Shown here piece by piece: positions 6,473-12,173 of a stretch of DNA of 12,988 bases (position 1 is the first letter of the stretch; the number at the start of each line of letters is the position of its first letter). The translations under genes were made by a program, and so were the position numbers. The DNA lies in the NCBI GenBank assembly GCA_026770585.1, contig MU646739.1:216192-229179 (forward strand), given 5' to 3'. The notes below the pieces were generated by a model. It had not been told where the DNA came from. It saw only the letters and a list, made by a program, of their open reading frames with translations, and searched no databases. Origin of the DNA: Baffinella frigidus (Eukaryota > Cryptophyceae > Cryptomonadales > Baffinellaceae).

Positions 6473-6608
6473 GAGAGAGAGAGATTGATAATTTATTGCC
6501 AAACAACCAGCGTCAGCGCCGCACATGCTGCGCATTGTGCCACTTACTGTACCCCGTGTCGGCCGCTCATACGAGCATTTTCCGGATGGATTCTAACTCC
6601 ACCTCCTA
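6473..6608 (-). mobile_element. Retroposon-like repeat, family 3, copy 2 (inserted in a MITE)
   Basis: Read on the minus strand it begins TAGGAGGTGGAGTTAGAATC and ends ATTATCAATC followed by six TC units. The variable (TC)n at one end and the perfect 13 bp flanking duplication CATTTTGAAGCGA (6460-6472, 6609-6621) fit target-primed retroposition of a short RNA. It has no coding capacity. The GATTCTAACTCC string near one end is only weakly like a tRNA T-arm/B-box, so tRNA ancestry is not claimed. Confidence 0.8.
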
Positions 6609-6621
6609 CATTTTGAAGCGA
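6609..6621 (+). repeat. 13 bp target-site duplication, right
   Basis: This is the exact partner of 6460-6472. Confidence 0.9.
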
Positions 6622-6730
6622 CTTGCCGTTACCTTATCCGTAGGAACCCCCCGTAGGTCCCTACAGGTTGCCGACCGTAGGGCTTATCGCTTAGGGTTTT
6701 TCAAAAATCCCTTGGAAGTCCGCTGTGTGG

Positions 6731-6901
6731 GGTGTCTGCGAGGCCTGAACCTTGGTGGCTGGGATCGCTTTTGGAATCGCGTGGCTCGGTGCTCCGGAGG
6801 GATCCAAGTCAACTTGCTCTGGATCGGTCGGGATCGCCTCTGCTTGCCCGAAGTGTCTTGGCGCTCGCGCCACTGTGGAGGGGGGGCGGGTGAGGACAGG
6901 G
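6731..6901. other. Unassigned GC-rich spacer
   Basis: The frame reading GIAFGIAWLGAPEGSKSTCS then GSVGIASACPKCLG is mildly protein-like and open, but it runs into the CT microsatellite and begins in the MITE. I cannot identify it and leave it unannotated. Confidence 0.3.
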
Positions 6902-7022
6902 TACTCTCGCTCTCTCGCTCACTCTCGCTCTCGCTCTCTCTCTCTCTCTCTGTCGCTCTCTCTCTCTCTCTCTCTCTCTCTCGCTCTCTCTCTCTCTTTC
7001 TCTTTCTCTCTCTCCCTCTCTC

Positions 7023-7053
<31 letters not shown>

Positions 7054-7054
7054 C
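6902..7054 (+). repeat. CT microsatellite (~150 bp)
   Basis: The run of TC dinucleotides carries scattered G, T or C substitutions (for example CTCGCTC, TTTCTCTTTC, TCCCTC). All long open frames through it (Ser/Leu on plus, Arg/Glu on minus) are artefacts of the repeat. The purine strand could form a triplex or H-DNA. Confidence 0.95.
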
Positions 7055-7179
7055 GCCAAGCGTGGCTGCAGATCATCAACGCCACCAAGCCTCCACCCGA
7101 GGCTAGAAATGTGACTTTTTAAAAACAGGGATTCCTTTACAAGTGAAGGGGGGGAAAGAGGCGTGTAGTAATTTTCACG

Positions 7180-7250
7180 CAAATCGGGGCATGCGGTCAC
7201 GTATCTCCGGGATTTCCCTGAGATACGTGACCAAGCCTGCCCGTGCCTGG
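7180..7250. repeat. Hairpin with perfect 13 bp core
   Basis: GGTCACGTATCTC (7195-7207) and GAGATACGTGACC (7220-7232) are exact complements around a 12 nt loop. Pairing extends outward imperfectly (CGGGGCATGC with GCCTGCCCG). The sequence just to its left, GTGTAGTAATTTTC, matches the arms of the MITE at 4764-4920. Confidence 0.8.
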
Positions 7251-7318
7251 TACTAAATTTAACAACCTCATATTTAAAATGGACGCCTGTCCAGCCTCGA
7301 GCGGCTGCCAACGCCTCC

Positions 7319-7499
7319 CCACACGAGGCTATCCATGCGAACAGAATAAAAGGACATTTGAAAAAAATTGGGGAAATGATCACGTTTCCGTACGGATGTC
7401 CGTACGGAAACGTGATCAAATGCTGACTTTTGGCGTGTTTCCTGGGCAATAATCCAATAATTAATTTATGAATCTGCTCGCATGGATAGCCTCGTGTGG
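7319..7499. mobile_element. Foldback element with 27 bp TIRs and central palindrome
   Basis: The ends 7319-7345 and 7473-7499 are complementary at 26 of 27 positions (CCACACGAGGCTATCCATGC inward). At its centre is a separate, perfect 20 bp inverted repeat (7377-7396 and 7399-7418) with only a 2 nt spacer, containing CACGTTTCCGTACGGA. The segments between are A- and AT-rich and unpaired. Confidence 0.85.
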
Positions 7500-7562
7500 C
7501 CCTCTGGCTCCCGCTCTTCCCCGGCATACGCACTTTCCGTCGCTGTGGCCAGTTGCATCAGG

Positions 7563-7708
7563 TTCATCTCGGAAGATAACTGAATCAGTTTCTTTTCAAT
7601 AGGAGGTTGAATAGGAGGAATTAGTCAGGGCATAGTAAACTTTATTAGGCATCCTAAATGAATAAAAACGCTAATTAGGGAACTGATTCAGTTATCTTTC
7701 GAGATGAA
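7563..7708. mobile_element. MITE-like element with 28 bp TIRs
   Basis: The arms 7563-7590 and 7681-7708 match at 27 of 28 positions (TTCATCTCG, then AAGATAACTGAATCAGTT). The AT-rich interior of about 90 bp has no coding potential. No clear target duplication is visible. Confidence 0.85.
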
Positions 7709-7753
7709 AGACATCTCCATCTCGTGTCGGCGCACGGGACAGTAGTGTCATGT

Positions 7754-7829
7754 ATCTGGGGATACAACCCCGTGTAGGATGACCGGAGTGACTTTACCGG
7801 TCATCCTACACGGGATTGTATTTCCAGAT
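7754..7829. mobile_element. Foldback element with 33 bp arms
   Basis: The arms 7754-7786 and 7797-7829 are complementary at 30 of 33 positions (CCCGTGTAGGATGACCGG at the inner side) around a 10 nt loop. Two more single arms of the same family follow in one orientation at 7875-7911 and 7943-7971. Confidence 0.85.
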
Positions 7830-7874
7830 CGTGCACGAAAGAGTGGGGGCGTCCAAGCAGCGGCGTCCATGAAA

Positions 7875-7971
7875 GTCACTCCGGGATCCTACATGGGGTA
7901 ATATCCCCAGACTCCCCCTCACGAGGCTATGTGGGGTGAGTGGATGATCCTATTGGGGTAGTAGCCCCAGA
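7875..7971 (+). repeat. Two solo arms of the preceding foldback family
   Basis: GATCCTACATGGGGTA.ATATCCCCAGA (7885-7911) and GATCCTATTGGGGTAGTAGCCCCAGA (7946-7971), written here with a break, are directly repeated relatives of the arm at 7797-7829. The first also keeps the adjoining GTCACTCCGG that matches the loop side of the hairpin. Between them is CTCACGAGGCTATGTGG, resembling the end of the 7319-7499 element. Confidence 0.6.
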
Positions 7972-8239
7972 AACAACAGCAAAGGCGGTGCTCAGACGGA
8001 GACGCCCCCAGACGCGTGCAGACTACCGCTATCGAGCGTCCTAAGCACGTTTTTAAAAGCCACGACCGGAAATTCAGTCTCGGCTTTTTCATTTTAGAAG
8101 TCCATTTCCCTTAGGATTCAGGTGAAAGTTTTTAAAATCCTTTAAAATTGTGTCACGTCCTCGCTCGGCAGCGGTAGAGGTCTGACGGAAGACCAACGTA
8201 TAAAGTCTACCAGAACCAGTTCTCGTCTTTGTACAAGAC
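7972..8239. other. Unassigned spacer
   Basis: No coding frame or shared repeat is seen. AT-rich patches with TTTTAAAA-type strings occur near 8050 and 8131-8149. Confidence 0.35.
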
Positions 8240-8306
8240 CTGCCGATCAGTCAACTGCCGATATCAGTCAACTTCTCATATCAGTCAACTTCCGGTATCA
8301 GTCAAC
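8240..8306 (+). repeat. 17 bp tandem repeat, four units
   Basis: The consensus is CTTCCGATATCAGTCAA. The first unit is 2 bp short, and the later units read CTGCCGATATCAGTCAA, CTTCTCATATCAGTCAA and CTTCCGGTATCAGTCAA. Confidence 0.85.
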
Positions 8307-8386
8307 TTTACAGGGATAGTGGGCGCATCCGCAGGGTCGTCCGTTACGTTGGGAGTCTCGACTGTTGACTAAACCGGGTAGGGTTA

Positions 8387-8610
8387 GTAGAGCGTTTGCG
8401 GTAATTGTTGTCCATTTTGGAAGTACGGTTTCCCGGTTTCCCGGTTTTGAAAGGGACTTACAGGACGTGACAAGGATTTTAAATAGTACCAGAATTGCGC
8501 CTCTTGGTACCATTTAAAATCCTTGTCACGTCCTATAAGTCCCTTTTCAAAACCGGGAAACCGGGAAACCGTACGTCCAAAATGGACAACAATTACCGCA
8601 AACGCTCTAC
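8387..8610. mobile_element. Large foldback element with ~105 bp arms
   Basis: The left arm 8387-8491 and right arm 8505-8610 are complementary with only a few mismatches and a single-base gap, around a 13 nt loop. The terminal sequence is GTAGAGCGTTTGCGGTAA and the inner sequence is GGATTTTAAAT(A/G)GTACCA. It includes a duplicated TTTCCCGG motif. The two ~85-codon frames on opposite strands are mirror images produced by the palindrome. A transcript of either strand would fold into a hairpin of about 100 bp. Confidence 0.9.
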
Positions 8611-8646
8611 CAAGGCGGAGACTGAACTGGGCATGCATGGCGAACC

Positions 8647-8671
8647 CTTAGGTTTAGGGTTTAGGGTTGAG
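8647..8671 (+). repeat. Short interstitial telomere-like repeat
   Basis: A few TTTAGGG-type units (TTAGGTTTAGGGTTTAGGG) end in TTGAGG. Confidence 0.85.
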
Positions 8672-8733
8672 GAGGCAAACAGTTGTACTCCACGGCGCGT
8701 TGCTGTTCCGGCGTGGCCTGGAAGGTGTCCTGA

Positions 8734-8861
8734 TTTAGGGTTTAGGGTTTAGGGTTTAGGGTGTAGGGTGTAGGGTTTAGGGTTTAGGGTTTAGGGTTTA
8801 GGGTTTAGGGTTTAGGGTTTAGGGTTTAGGGTTCAGGTTTGAGGTGTAGGGTTTAAGGGTT
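8734..8861 (+). repeat. Interstitial TTTAGGG array (~128 bp)
   Basis: This is a nearly uninterrupted run of about 18 TTTAGGG heptamers with a few TGTAGGG variants and degenerate ends. The G-rich strand is plus. Because unrelated sequence continues on both sides, it is internal and not a chromosome end in this assembly. Confidence 0.95.
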
Positions 8862-8918
8862 GCCAACCAAAGCTCCCATCTCTCAGAAATCCGCAGTACA
8901 TTCAGAGGAATGCGCACT

Positions 8919-8965
8919 GCATGCAGGCATTCTATTCTGTGAGAGAAGGGCATGCAGGCATTCTA
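8919..8965 (+). repeat. 16 bp direct repeat pair
   Basis: GCATGCAGGCATTCTA occurs at 8919-8934 and 8950-8965. Confidence 0.85.
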
Positions 8966-8984
8966 CTCGACACTAGAGAGACAC

Positions 8985-9185
8985 ATTGTCGAAATGGGCT
9001 TCGCGCGGAATCGAGGTCAGGTCAGGAAATCAAGAAAATTTCCAAAAATGGACTTCTATGCTATTTTAGGCATGATTTTTATCTCAAAATAGCATCTTCT
9101 ACCCATAAGATGACACAAAAAGGCAAAAAAAATAATGTTGCTGACCTGACCTCGATTTTTTCCGCGCGGAGCCCATTTCGACAAT
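8985..9185. mobile_element. MITE-like element with ~41 bp TIRs
   Basis: The left arm 8985-9025 and right arm 9141-9185 match apart from a 4 bp insertion in a T-run and one mismatch. They read ATTGTCGAAATGGGCT, then CCGCGCGG, then ATCGAGGTCAGGTCAG. The AT-rich interior contains a second inverted repeat, ATGCTATTTT / AAAATAGCAT (about 9057-9096). Non-coding. Confidence 0.9.
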
Positions 9186-9430
9186 AGATCCCGCGAGGGG
9201 GTACTTCAACAACACGTGACGGATCTGACGGGGGCCACACGAGAATGCAAGATGGGCCCATTTAAAACCAAGATAATTCTATGTGTGACATTTGTGAAGT
9301 AATTTGCATTGCCCTTGGAGCCACTGAAGCCATGAGTAGGGCACTTACGAGGTTGGAACACCCTATCCTAACACAAAGTCTGACAACCCCACATGCAAAT
9401 AGGCCCCTCTAGCATTCTCGAGTGGTGCAA
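9186..9430. other. Unassigned spacer
   Basis: No gene or repeat relation is recognised in this stretch. Confidence 0.35.
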
Positions 9431-9508
9431 CATCTTCCCGGGGGCAGAGCGCCGGCCCTGCGCCCACTCGTAAAAACGCAGGGCCGGCGCTCTGCCCCCG
9501 GGAAGATG
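9431..9508. repeat. Perfect 32 bp GC-rich hairpin
   Basis: The arms 9431-9462 and 9477-9508 are exact complements over all 32 bases (ends CATCTTCCCGGGGGCAG, inner GCCGGCCCTGCG) with a 14 nt loop (CCCACTCGTAAAAA). The complete identity suggests a recent origin or active gene conversion between arms. Confidence 0.95.
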
Positions 9509-9561
9509 ATAGCGGTGTGAGGTCCTGATGGTCCTCCGGGTTTAGGGCTTAGGGCACTATA

Positions 9562-9754
9562 ATGCTAGTAGTCAGCACTATATCACTGTTTGTGTAGGAG
9601 GTGGAGTTAGAATCCATCCGGAAAATGCTCGTATGAGTGGCCGACACGGGGTACAGTAAGTGGCACAATGCGCAGCATGTGCGGCGCTGACGCTGGTTGT
9701 TCGGCAATACATTATCAATCTCTCACTGTTTGTGCCTGGGTGCTGACTACTGGC
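9562..9754. mobile_element. Inverted-repeat element interrupted by a family 3 insertion
   Basis: ATGCTAGTAGTCAGCA (about 9563-9578) is nearly complementary to TGCTGACTACTGGCAT (about 9741-9756). They flank the family 3 repeat and its 12 bp target duplication, so the repeat appears to have landed in the centre of a small palindrome. Confidence 0.6.
9595..9722 (+). mobile_element. Retroposon-like repeat, family 3, copy 3
   Basis: This 128 bp element begins TAGGAGGTGGAGTTAGAATC and ends ATTATCAATCTC. It is bounded by the exact 12 bp direct repeat TCACTGTTTGTG (9583-9594 and 9723-9734), a target-site duplication. It is very similar to 5128-5251 and to the reverse complement of 6473-6608. The long plus-strand frame that starts inside it (9668) is the antisense shadow of the minus-strand gene. 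Confidence 0.85.
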
Positions 9755-9757
9755 ATT

Positions 9758-10751
9758 CTAGGGGGCGCGCACCTCCAAAGCGACCGGGCGTTGGTACTTC
9801 TTGAGCAAAACTGGCCCCGGGGCACGCCACGCTATCTCCGCGCTCATCGCCGCCCTTGGAGCCATTTCAGCCCTTGGAGCCATTTCCCCCCTTGGAGCCA
9901 TTCCTGCCCTTGGAGCCGTTCCCCGCGCTGCCCCGTCCCGCGTTCCGCCCAGCGTCTCCGCGCGCATTGCCGCCATGTCCCGCACGGGGTCGGACGGCCC
10001 TTGCTCAGGGGGCGAGGACGGTCGGCGCTCCTCGTCCCTCGGGCAGGTGTCCGGGGGCGTGGTCGGATGGGACGAGGAGCTGCGCCTCCCCGCGGTGCGC
10101 GCACCAGGGCTCAGGCACGTGGGGGCGGGCTGGACCGCGGGGTGAGTCGGGTGGGACGTCGTCCCGCGGGCGGGCGGCGCACGGGCGCGCGACGGGTCTG
10201 GCGTGTGGCGTTGGAGGAGAGGAAGTTGGAGCGTACTACCACCCGCGCCACCGGAGCTACCCGCGCCACTCGAAGGGAAAGAGGAGCCGTGCCTCCGCGC
10301 GGCGCGCGCGCCCGGGGTGAGGCAGGTGGGGGCGGGCTCGATCGCGGAGTGTTGACCATCAAAGTTTTGACCTTCACCGCGCGCGGCACCCCCCGACGCG
10401 CCATTGCAGCCACTGTAGCCACTGTAGCCACTGTGGCCACTGTAGCCACGGGGAGGCATCGAACAGGTTGCGAGTGCAGCAGCAAACGCTGGCGAAGGCG
10501 CCACCCGCATCCTCGCGAGCTGTTCCACCAGACGCGAAGTTACGGAGTTCCCCAGACCCCCCCCCGCAGAGAGTTCCCCAAAGTACCCCACCGTGGACAG
10601 GTTATGGAGCGCCATAGCCTCCATAACCTGTGCTTCGATCGCCGTCACGAGCGCCGCACTCGGGACGTGGAGAGGAATCGACGGGCCCGCTTCGGGGCTA
10701 GGAAATCCCGCCTCGGGACTGGGGGAGAGCGCTGCGAGCGCCTGCAGGAGC
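9758..10751 (-). CDS. Helical-repeat protein gene, last recognised exon (exon 5)
   Basis: The frame is open from a 3' splice site (CAACCAG then G, AG at 10753-10752) to a TAG at 9760-9758. It begins LLQALAALSPSPEAGFPSPE and continues with ALVTAIEAQVMEAMALHNLS and LGNSVTSRLVEQLARMRVAP, which look like paired amphipathic helices. The second half turns into low-complexity Gly/Ser/Pro/Arg sequence: a GYSGHSGYSGYSG tract, two related blocks starting PAPTCL(T/S)PGAR, and four APRAEM-type hexapeptides from an 18 bp tandem repeat. The helix-rich first ~90 residues are credible coding sequence. The low-complexity tail is less certain and may hide another intron or the true 3' end. The antisense frame of 363 codons is judged a shadow because it has no acceptor, no helix pattern and starts in a retroposon. 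Confidence 0.6.
9853..9924 (+). repeat. 18 bp tandem repeat, four units, within exon 5
   Basis: Four units of CCCTTGGAGCCATTTCNN lie at 9853, 9871, 9889 and 9907. On the minus strand they encode (A/G)PR(A/G)(E/G)M hexapeptides. The period is a multiple of three, so the array keeps the frame open. Confidence 0.9.
10408..10450 (+). repeat. 9 bp tandem repeat within exon 5
   Basis: CAGCCACTGTAGCCACTG-type units have period 9 and encode a GYSGYSG tract on the minus strand. The repeat is frame-preserving, like the other coding arrays in this gene. Confidence 0.9.
10597..10631. repeat. 13 bp hairpin inside coding sequence
   Basis: ACAGGTTATGGAG (10597-10609) is exactly complemented at 10619-10631 with a 9 nt loop. 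It falls within the exon 5 segment encoding AQVMEAMALHNLSTV. Confidence 0.85.
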
Positions 10752-10985
10752 CTGGTTGAGGGTTTGGGGTTTAGGGTGTGGGGTGTGGGGTTTGGGGTTT
10801 GGGGTTTGGGGTTTGGGGTTTGGGGGTTAGGGTTAGGGTTTAGGGTTTAGGGTTTAGGGTGTAGAGTTTAGGGTTTAGGGTTTAGGGTTTAGGGTTTGGG
10901 GTTTAGGGTTTGGGGTTTAGGGTTTAGGGTTTAGGGTTTAGGGTTTAGGGTTTAGGGTTCAGGATTTAGGGTTCAGGGCAGCAAC
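10752..10985 (-). repeat. Intron 4, made of telomere-like repeats
   Basis: This 234 nt intron is inferred from phase-compatible joining of exons 4 and 5: the exon 4 end leaves GG and exon 5 begins G, forming a Gly codon. Most of it (about 10756-10978) is TTTAGGG and TTTGGGG units on the plus strand, so the transcript carries CCCTAAACCC repeats. It ends in CAG. The donor GTTGCT is weak. Confidence 0.65.
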
Positions 10986-11020
10986 CCCAAGAGGTCCACC
11001 GTCTCGAAGTCGCGGCACGC
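10986..11020 (-). CDS. Helical-repeat protein gene, exon 4 (35 nt micro-exon)
   Basis: The exon encodes ACRDFETVDLL plus the first two bases of a Gly codon. It is an island of non-repetitive sequence between two telomere-like arrays, preceded on the minus strand by a good acceptor (CTATCCACAG). Joined to exon 5 it reads ACRDFETVDLLGLLQALAAL, a continuous amphipathic helix pair, which is the main reason to accept such a small exon. The donor GG/GTTGCT is poor, and a cDNA would be decisive. Confidence 0.55.
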
Positions 11021-11143
11021 CTGTGGATAGGGTCTAGGGTTCAGAACTTCAGGGTGCAGGGTGTGGGGTTCAGGGTTGAGGGTTGAGGGTCCTTCAGGTC
11101 CTTTCAGTTCTTCGAGCTCCCAACATAGGCGGGTTTAGAGGAC
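11021..11143 (-). repeat. Intron 3, degenerate telomere-like sequence
   Basis: This 123 nt segment between exons 3 and 4 contains GGGTCTAGGGTTCAG, GTGTGGGGTTCAGGG and TTGAGGGTTGAGGG on the plus strand. The acceptor CCACAG is good. The donor GAG/GTCCTC is unusual. Confidence 0.5.
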
Positions 11144-11230
11144 CTCGGCGGCGCGGAGCTGCATCGCGTGCATGAAGTGAGGGAGCGTCTCCACCCCCAA
11201 CGCCGCAACCGCCTCCAGCAGCGCAAGCAC
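11144..11230 (-). CDS. Helical-repeat protein gene, exon 3
   Basis: The exon is 87 nt, phase 0 at both ends, and encodes 29 residues beginning VLALLEAVAALGVETLPHFM and ending HAMQLRAAE. The acceptor is CGGATCAG followed by GTG. The product is strongly helical with an ALLEAVAALG motif typical of organelle RNA-binding helical repeats (OPR, FASTK-like); the exact family is inferred, not shown. Decayed duplicates of this exon lie in the upstream intron at about 11472-11650. Confidence 0.55.
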
Positions 11231-11305
11231 CTGATCCGGGCACGTGCTGAGACCGATGGTGGTGAGGGGTGTGCAGGGGGTGCATGACGTGAGGGAGCGT
11301 CTCAT
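11171..11305 (-). repeat. Exon-3 repeat unit 1 plus partial unit
   Basis: The ~110 bp unit running GCATGAAGTGAGGGAGCGTC, CAACGCCGCAACCGCCTCC, GAGACCGATGGTGGTGAGG, GTGTGCAGGGGG starts again at about 11280 (GCATGACGTGAGGGAGCGTC) before diverging. Unit 1 contains the functional exon 3. Confidence 0.7.
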
Positions 11306-11359
11306 TCCCTGGCAACGAAACGTACTACACAACGCGTTCTTACTAGCCATCTCGCACGC

Positions 11360-11472
11360 GGTTCAACGGCGAGCGACTACCCCTAAGTTAACCAGCTCTG
11401 CATCTGGTACAAATCTGTCAGCTTTAGGTAATAAACGCACTCTTGCAGGCGGTTCAACGACGAGCGACTACC
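11360..11472 (+). repeat. 22 bp direct repeats flanking a low-GC insert
   Basis: GGTTCAACGGCGAGCGACTACC (11360-11381, written here to 22 for the repeat length only in coordinates: key part GGTTCAACG, GAGCGACTACC) recurs with one change at 11451-11472. The ~69 bp between them (11382-11450, including TTAACCAGCTCTGCATC and AGGTAATAAACGC) is compositionally distinct and looks inserted. Confidence 0.65.
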
Positions 11473-11650
11473 AACGCCGCGACCGCCTCCAGCCGCGTAA
11501 GCACCTAACCCGGGGACGTGTTGAGACCAAAGGTGGTGAGGGGTGTGCAGGGGGTGCATGAAGTGAGGGAGCGTCTCCGCCCCCAACGCCGCGACCGATT
11601 CCAGCAGCGCGGGGACGTGTTGAGACTGATGGTGGTGAGGGGTTTGCAGG
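11472..11650 (-). pseudogene. Two decayed duplicates of exon 3
   Basis: Two further exon-3-like units lie head to tail. The one at about 11472-11510 reads VLTRLEAVAAL then diverges into a stop; its acceptor CAG has become TAG. The other, at about 11556-11650, reads ALLESVAALGAETLPHFMH but has lost the bases carrying the acceptor (no AG next to the exon start). Both keep the flanking intron sequence (GTGGTGAGGGGT, GTGCAGGGGG), so the duplicated unit included exon plus intron. Confidence 0.55.
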
Positions 11651-12089
11651 GGGCGTAGCGTCCTGGGGGTTTCGCGTTGCTCCGCCCGGCCATCCAACCT
11701 ACTCCGGGACATGTTTAATCTGAAAGGAAATGGATCCCTATGTGTGCATAGGAGTTAGACGAAGGGTAATTATGGCCCTGGGTAAATCTGAATAGGGCCA
11801 GCATCCGGTTTGATGAGCCGTTTGCTTTCATTTACCTACCCGGATATTTATGGGGTCTGGAATTGGGGTTATGCTGTAAAAGCTACTGGTGCATAACCTG
11901 TAGAGGGCAGGGAGTAGGGAGAAGTGGAGGGAGCGAACCAGGGTTTAGGGTGCCTGGGAACCCCCGGAACGGCCAGTCCACCTCTCCAGGTAGAGGGTTT
12001 GGGGGTTAGAGAGAGGTGGAAAGTGGTCGGCACGCTCGCGAACGCGCGTGCGCTCGATATGGAGAAATCGCTGAATCGCTCAGGTGCGG

Positions 12090-12170
12090 AAACCCGAAAC
12101 ACGAATCCCGAATCCCGAACCCCCGAAACCCGCATCCCGAATCCCGAAACCCCGAATCCCGGAGCCCCCA
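12090..12170 (+). repeat. CCCGAATCCCGAAACC tandem tract
   Basis: Alternating CCCGAATCC and CCCGAAACC units with a period of about 7-8 occupy the donor-side end of intron 2. They resemble a diverged telomere-type repeat, but in the opposite strand orientation to the TTTAGGG arrays. Confidence 0.75.
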
Positions 12171-12173
12171 TAC

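Larger units (their letters stand above)
6426..6730. mobile_element. MITE, 'CCACACAGCGG' family, inverted copy split by an insertion
   Basis: The left end is CCACACAGCGGGCTACG at 6426 and the right end is the complement of CCACACAGCGGACTTCC at 6730. Read left to right it matches the reverse complement of 5330-5491: the segments TTACCTTATCCGTA, GACCGTAGGG and TTATCGCTTAGGG line up. The body is interrupted at 6473-6608 by a family 3 repeat with a 13 bp target duplication. Removing insert plus one duplication copy (149 bp) leaves 156 bp, close to the 162 bp of the intact copy. Confidence 0.85.
11231..12173 (-). other. Intron 2 (943 nt) with pseudo-exon copies and repeats
   Basis: The intron starts GTATGG after exon 2 and ends CAG before exon 3. 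Near its donor it is built of GGGATTCGGG / GGGTTTCGGG repeats in the transcript sense (12090-12170). It also contains an 8 bp hairpin, GGTTATGC / GCATAACC (11867-11898), a low-GC block (11700-11880) with no visible repeat relation, and duplicated exon-3-like units. Further exons could hide here; a CTACAG (about 11903) and a TTTCAG (about 11720) acceptor-like site on the minus strand are not followed by convincing coding sequence. Confidence 0.45.

Noticed and set aside
6473-6608. tRNA-derived SINE with A and B boxes
   Set aside because: Only a weak T-arm-like string is present near one end and no matching A box at the right distance, so tRNA origin is not supported by eye.
6352-7122. 256-codon plus-strand frame and overlapping Arg/Glu frames
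   Set aside because: They run through a MITE, a retroposon and the CT microsatellite. The Ser/Leu and Arg/Glu runs are pure repeat translation.
6919-7533. 204-codon minus-strand frame
   Set aside because: It crosses two palindromic elements and the CT tract. Its protein-like words are mirrored on the plus strand by the inverted repeats.
8240-8306. CRISPR-like array
   Set aside because: The 17 bp units are head to tail without spacers; this is a simple tandem repeat in a eukaryotic setting.
8384-8752. Pair of ~85-codon frames on opposite strands
   Set aside because: They are reflections of the 105 bp inverted repeat.
8734-8861. True chromosome end
   Set aside because: Complex sequence continues for more than 4 kb on the right and more than 8 kb on the left, and further arrays occur within introns, so this is interstitial.
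9668-10759. 363-codon plus-strand open frame
   Set aside because: It starts inside a retroposon and is antisense to the minus-strand exon. Its Arg/Gly/Ser-rich composition is that expected from GC-rich reverse frames, and the minus strand has splice-phase and helix support.
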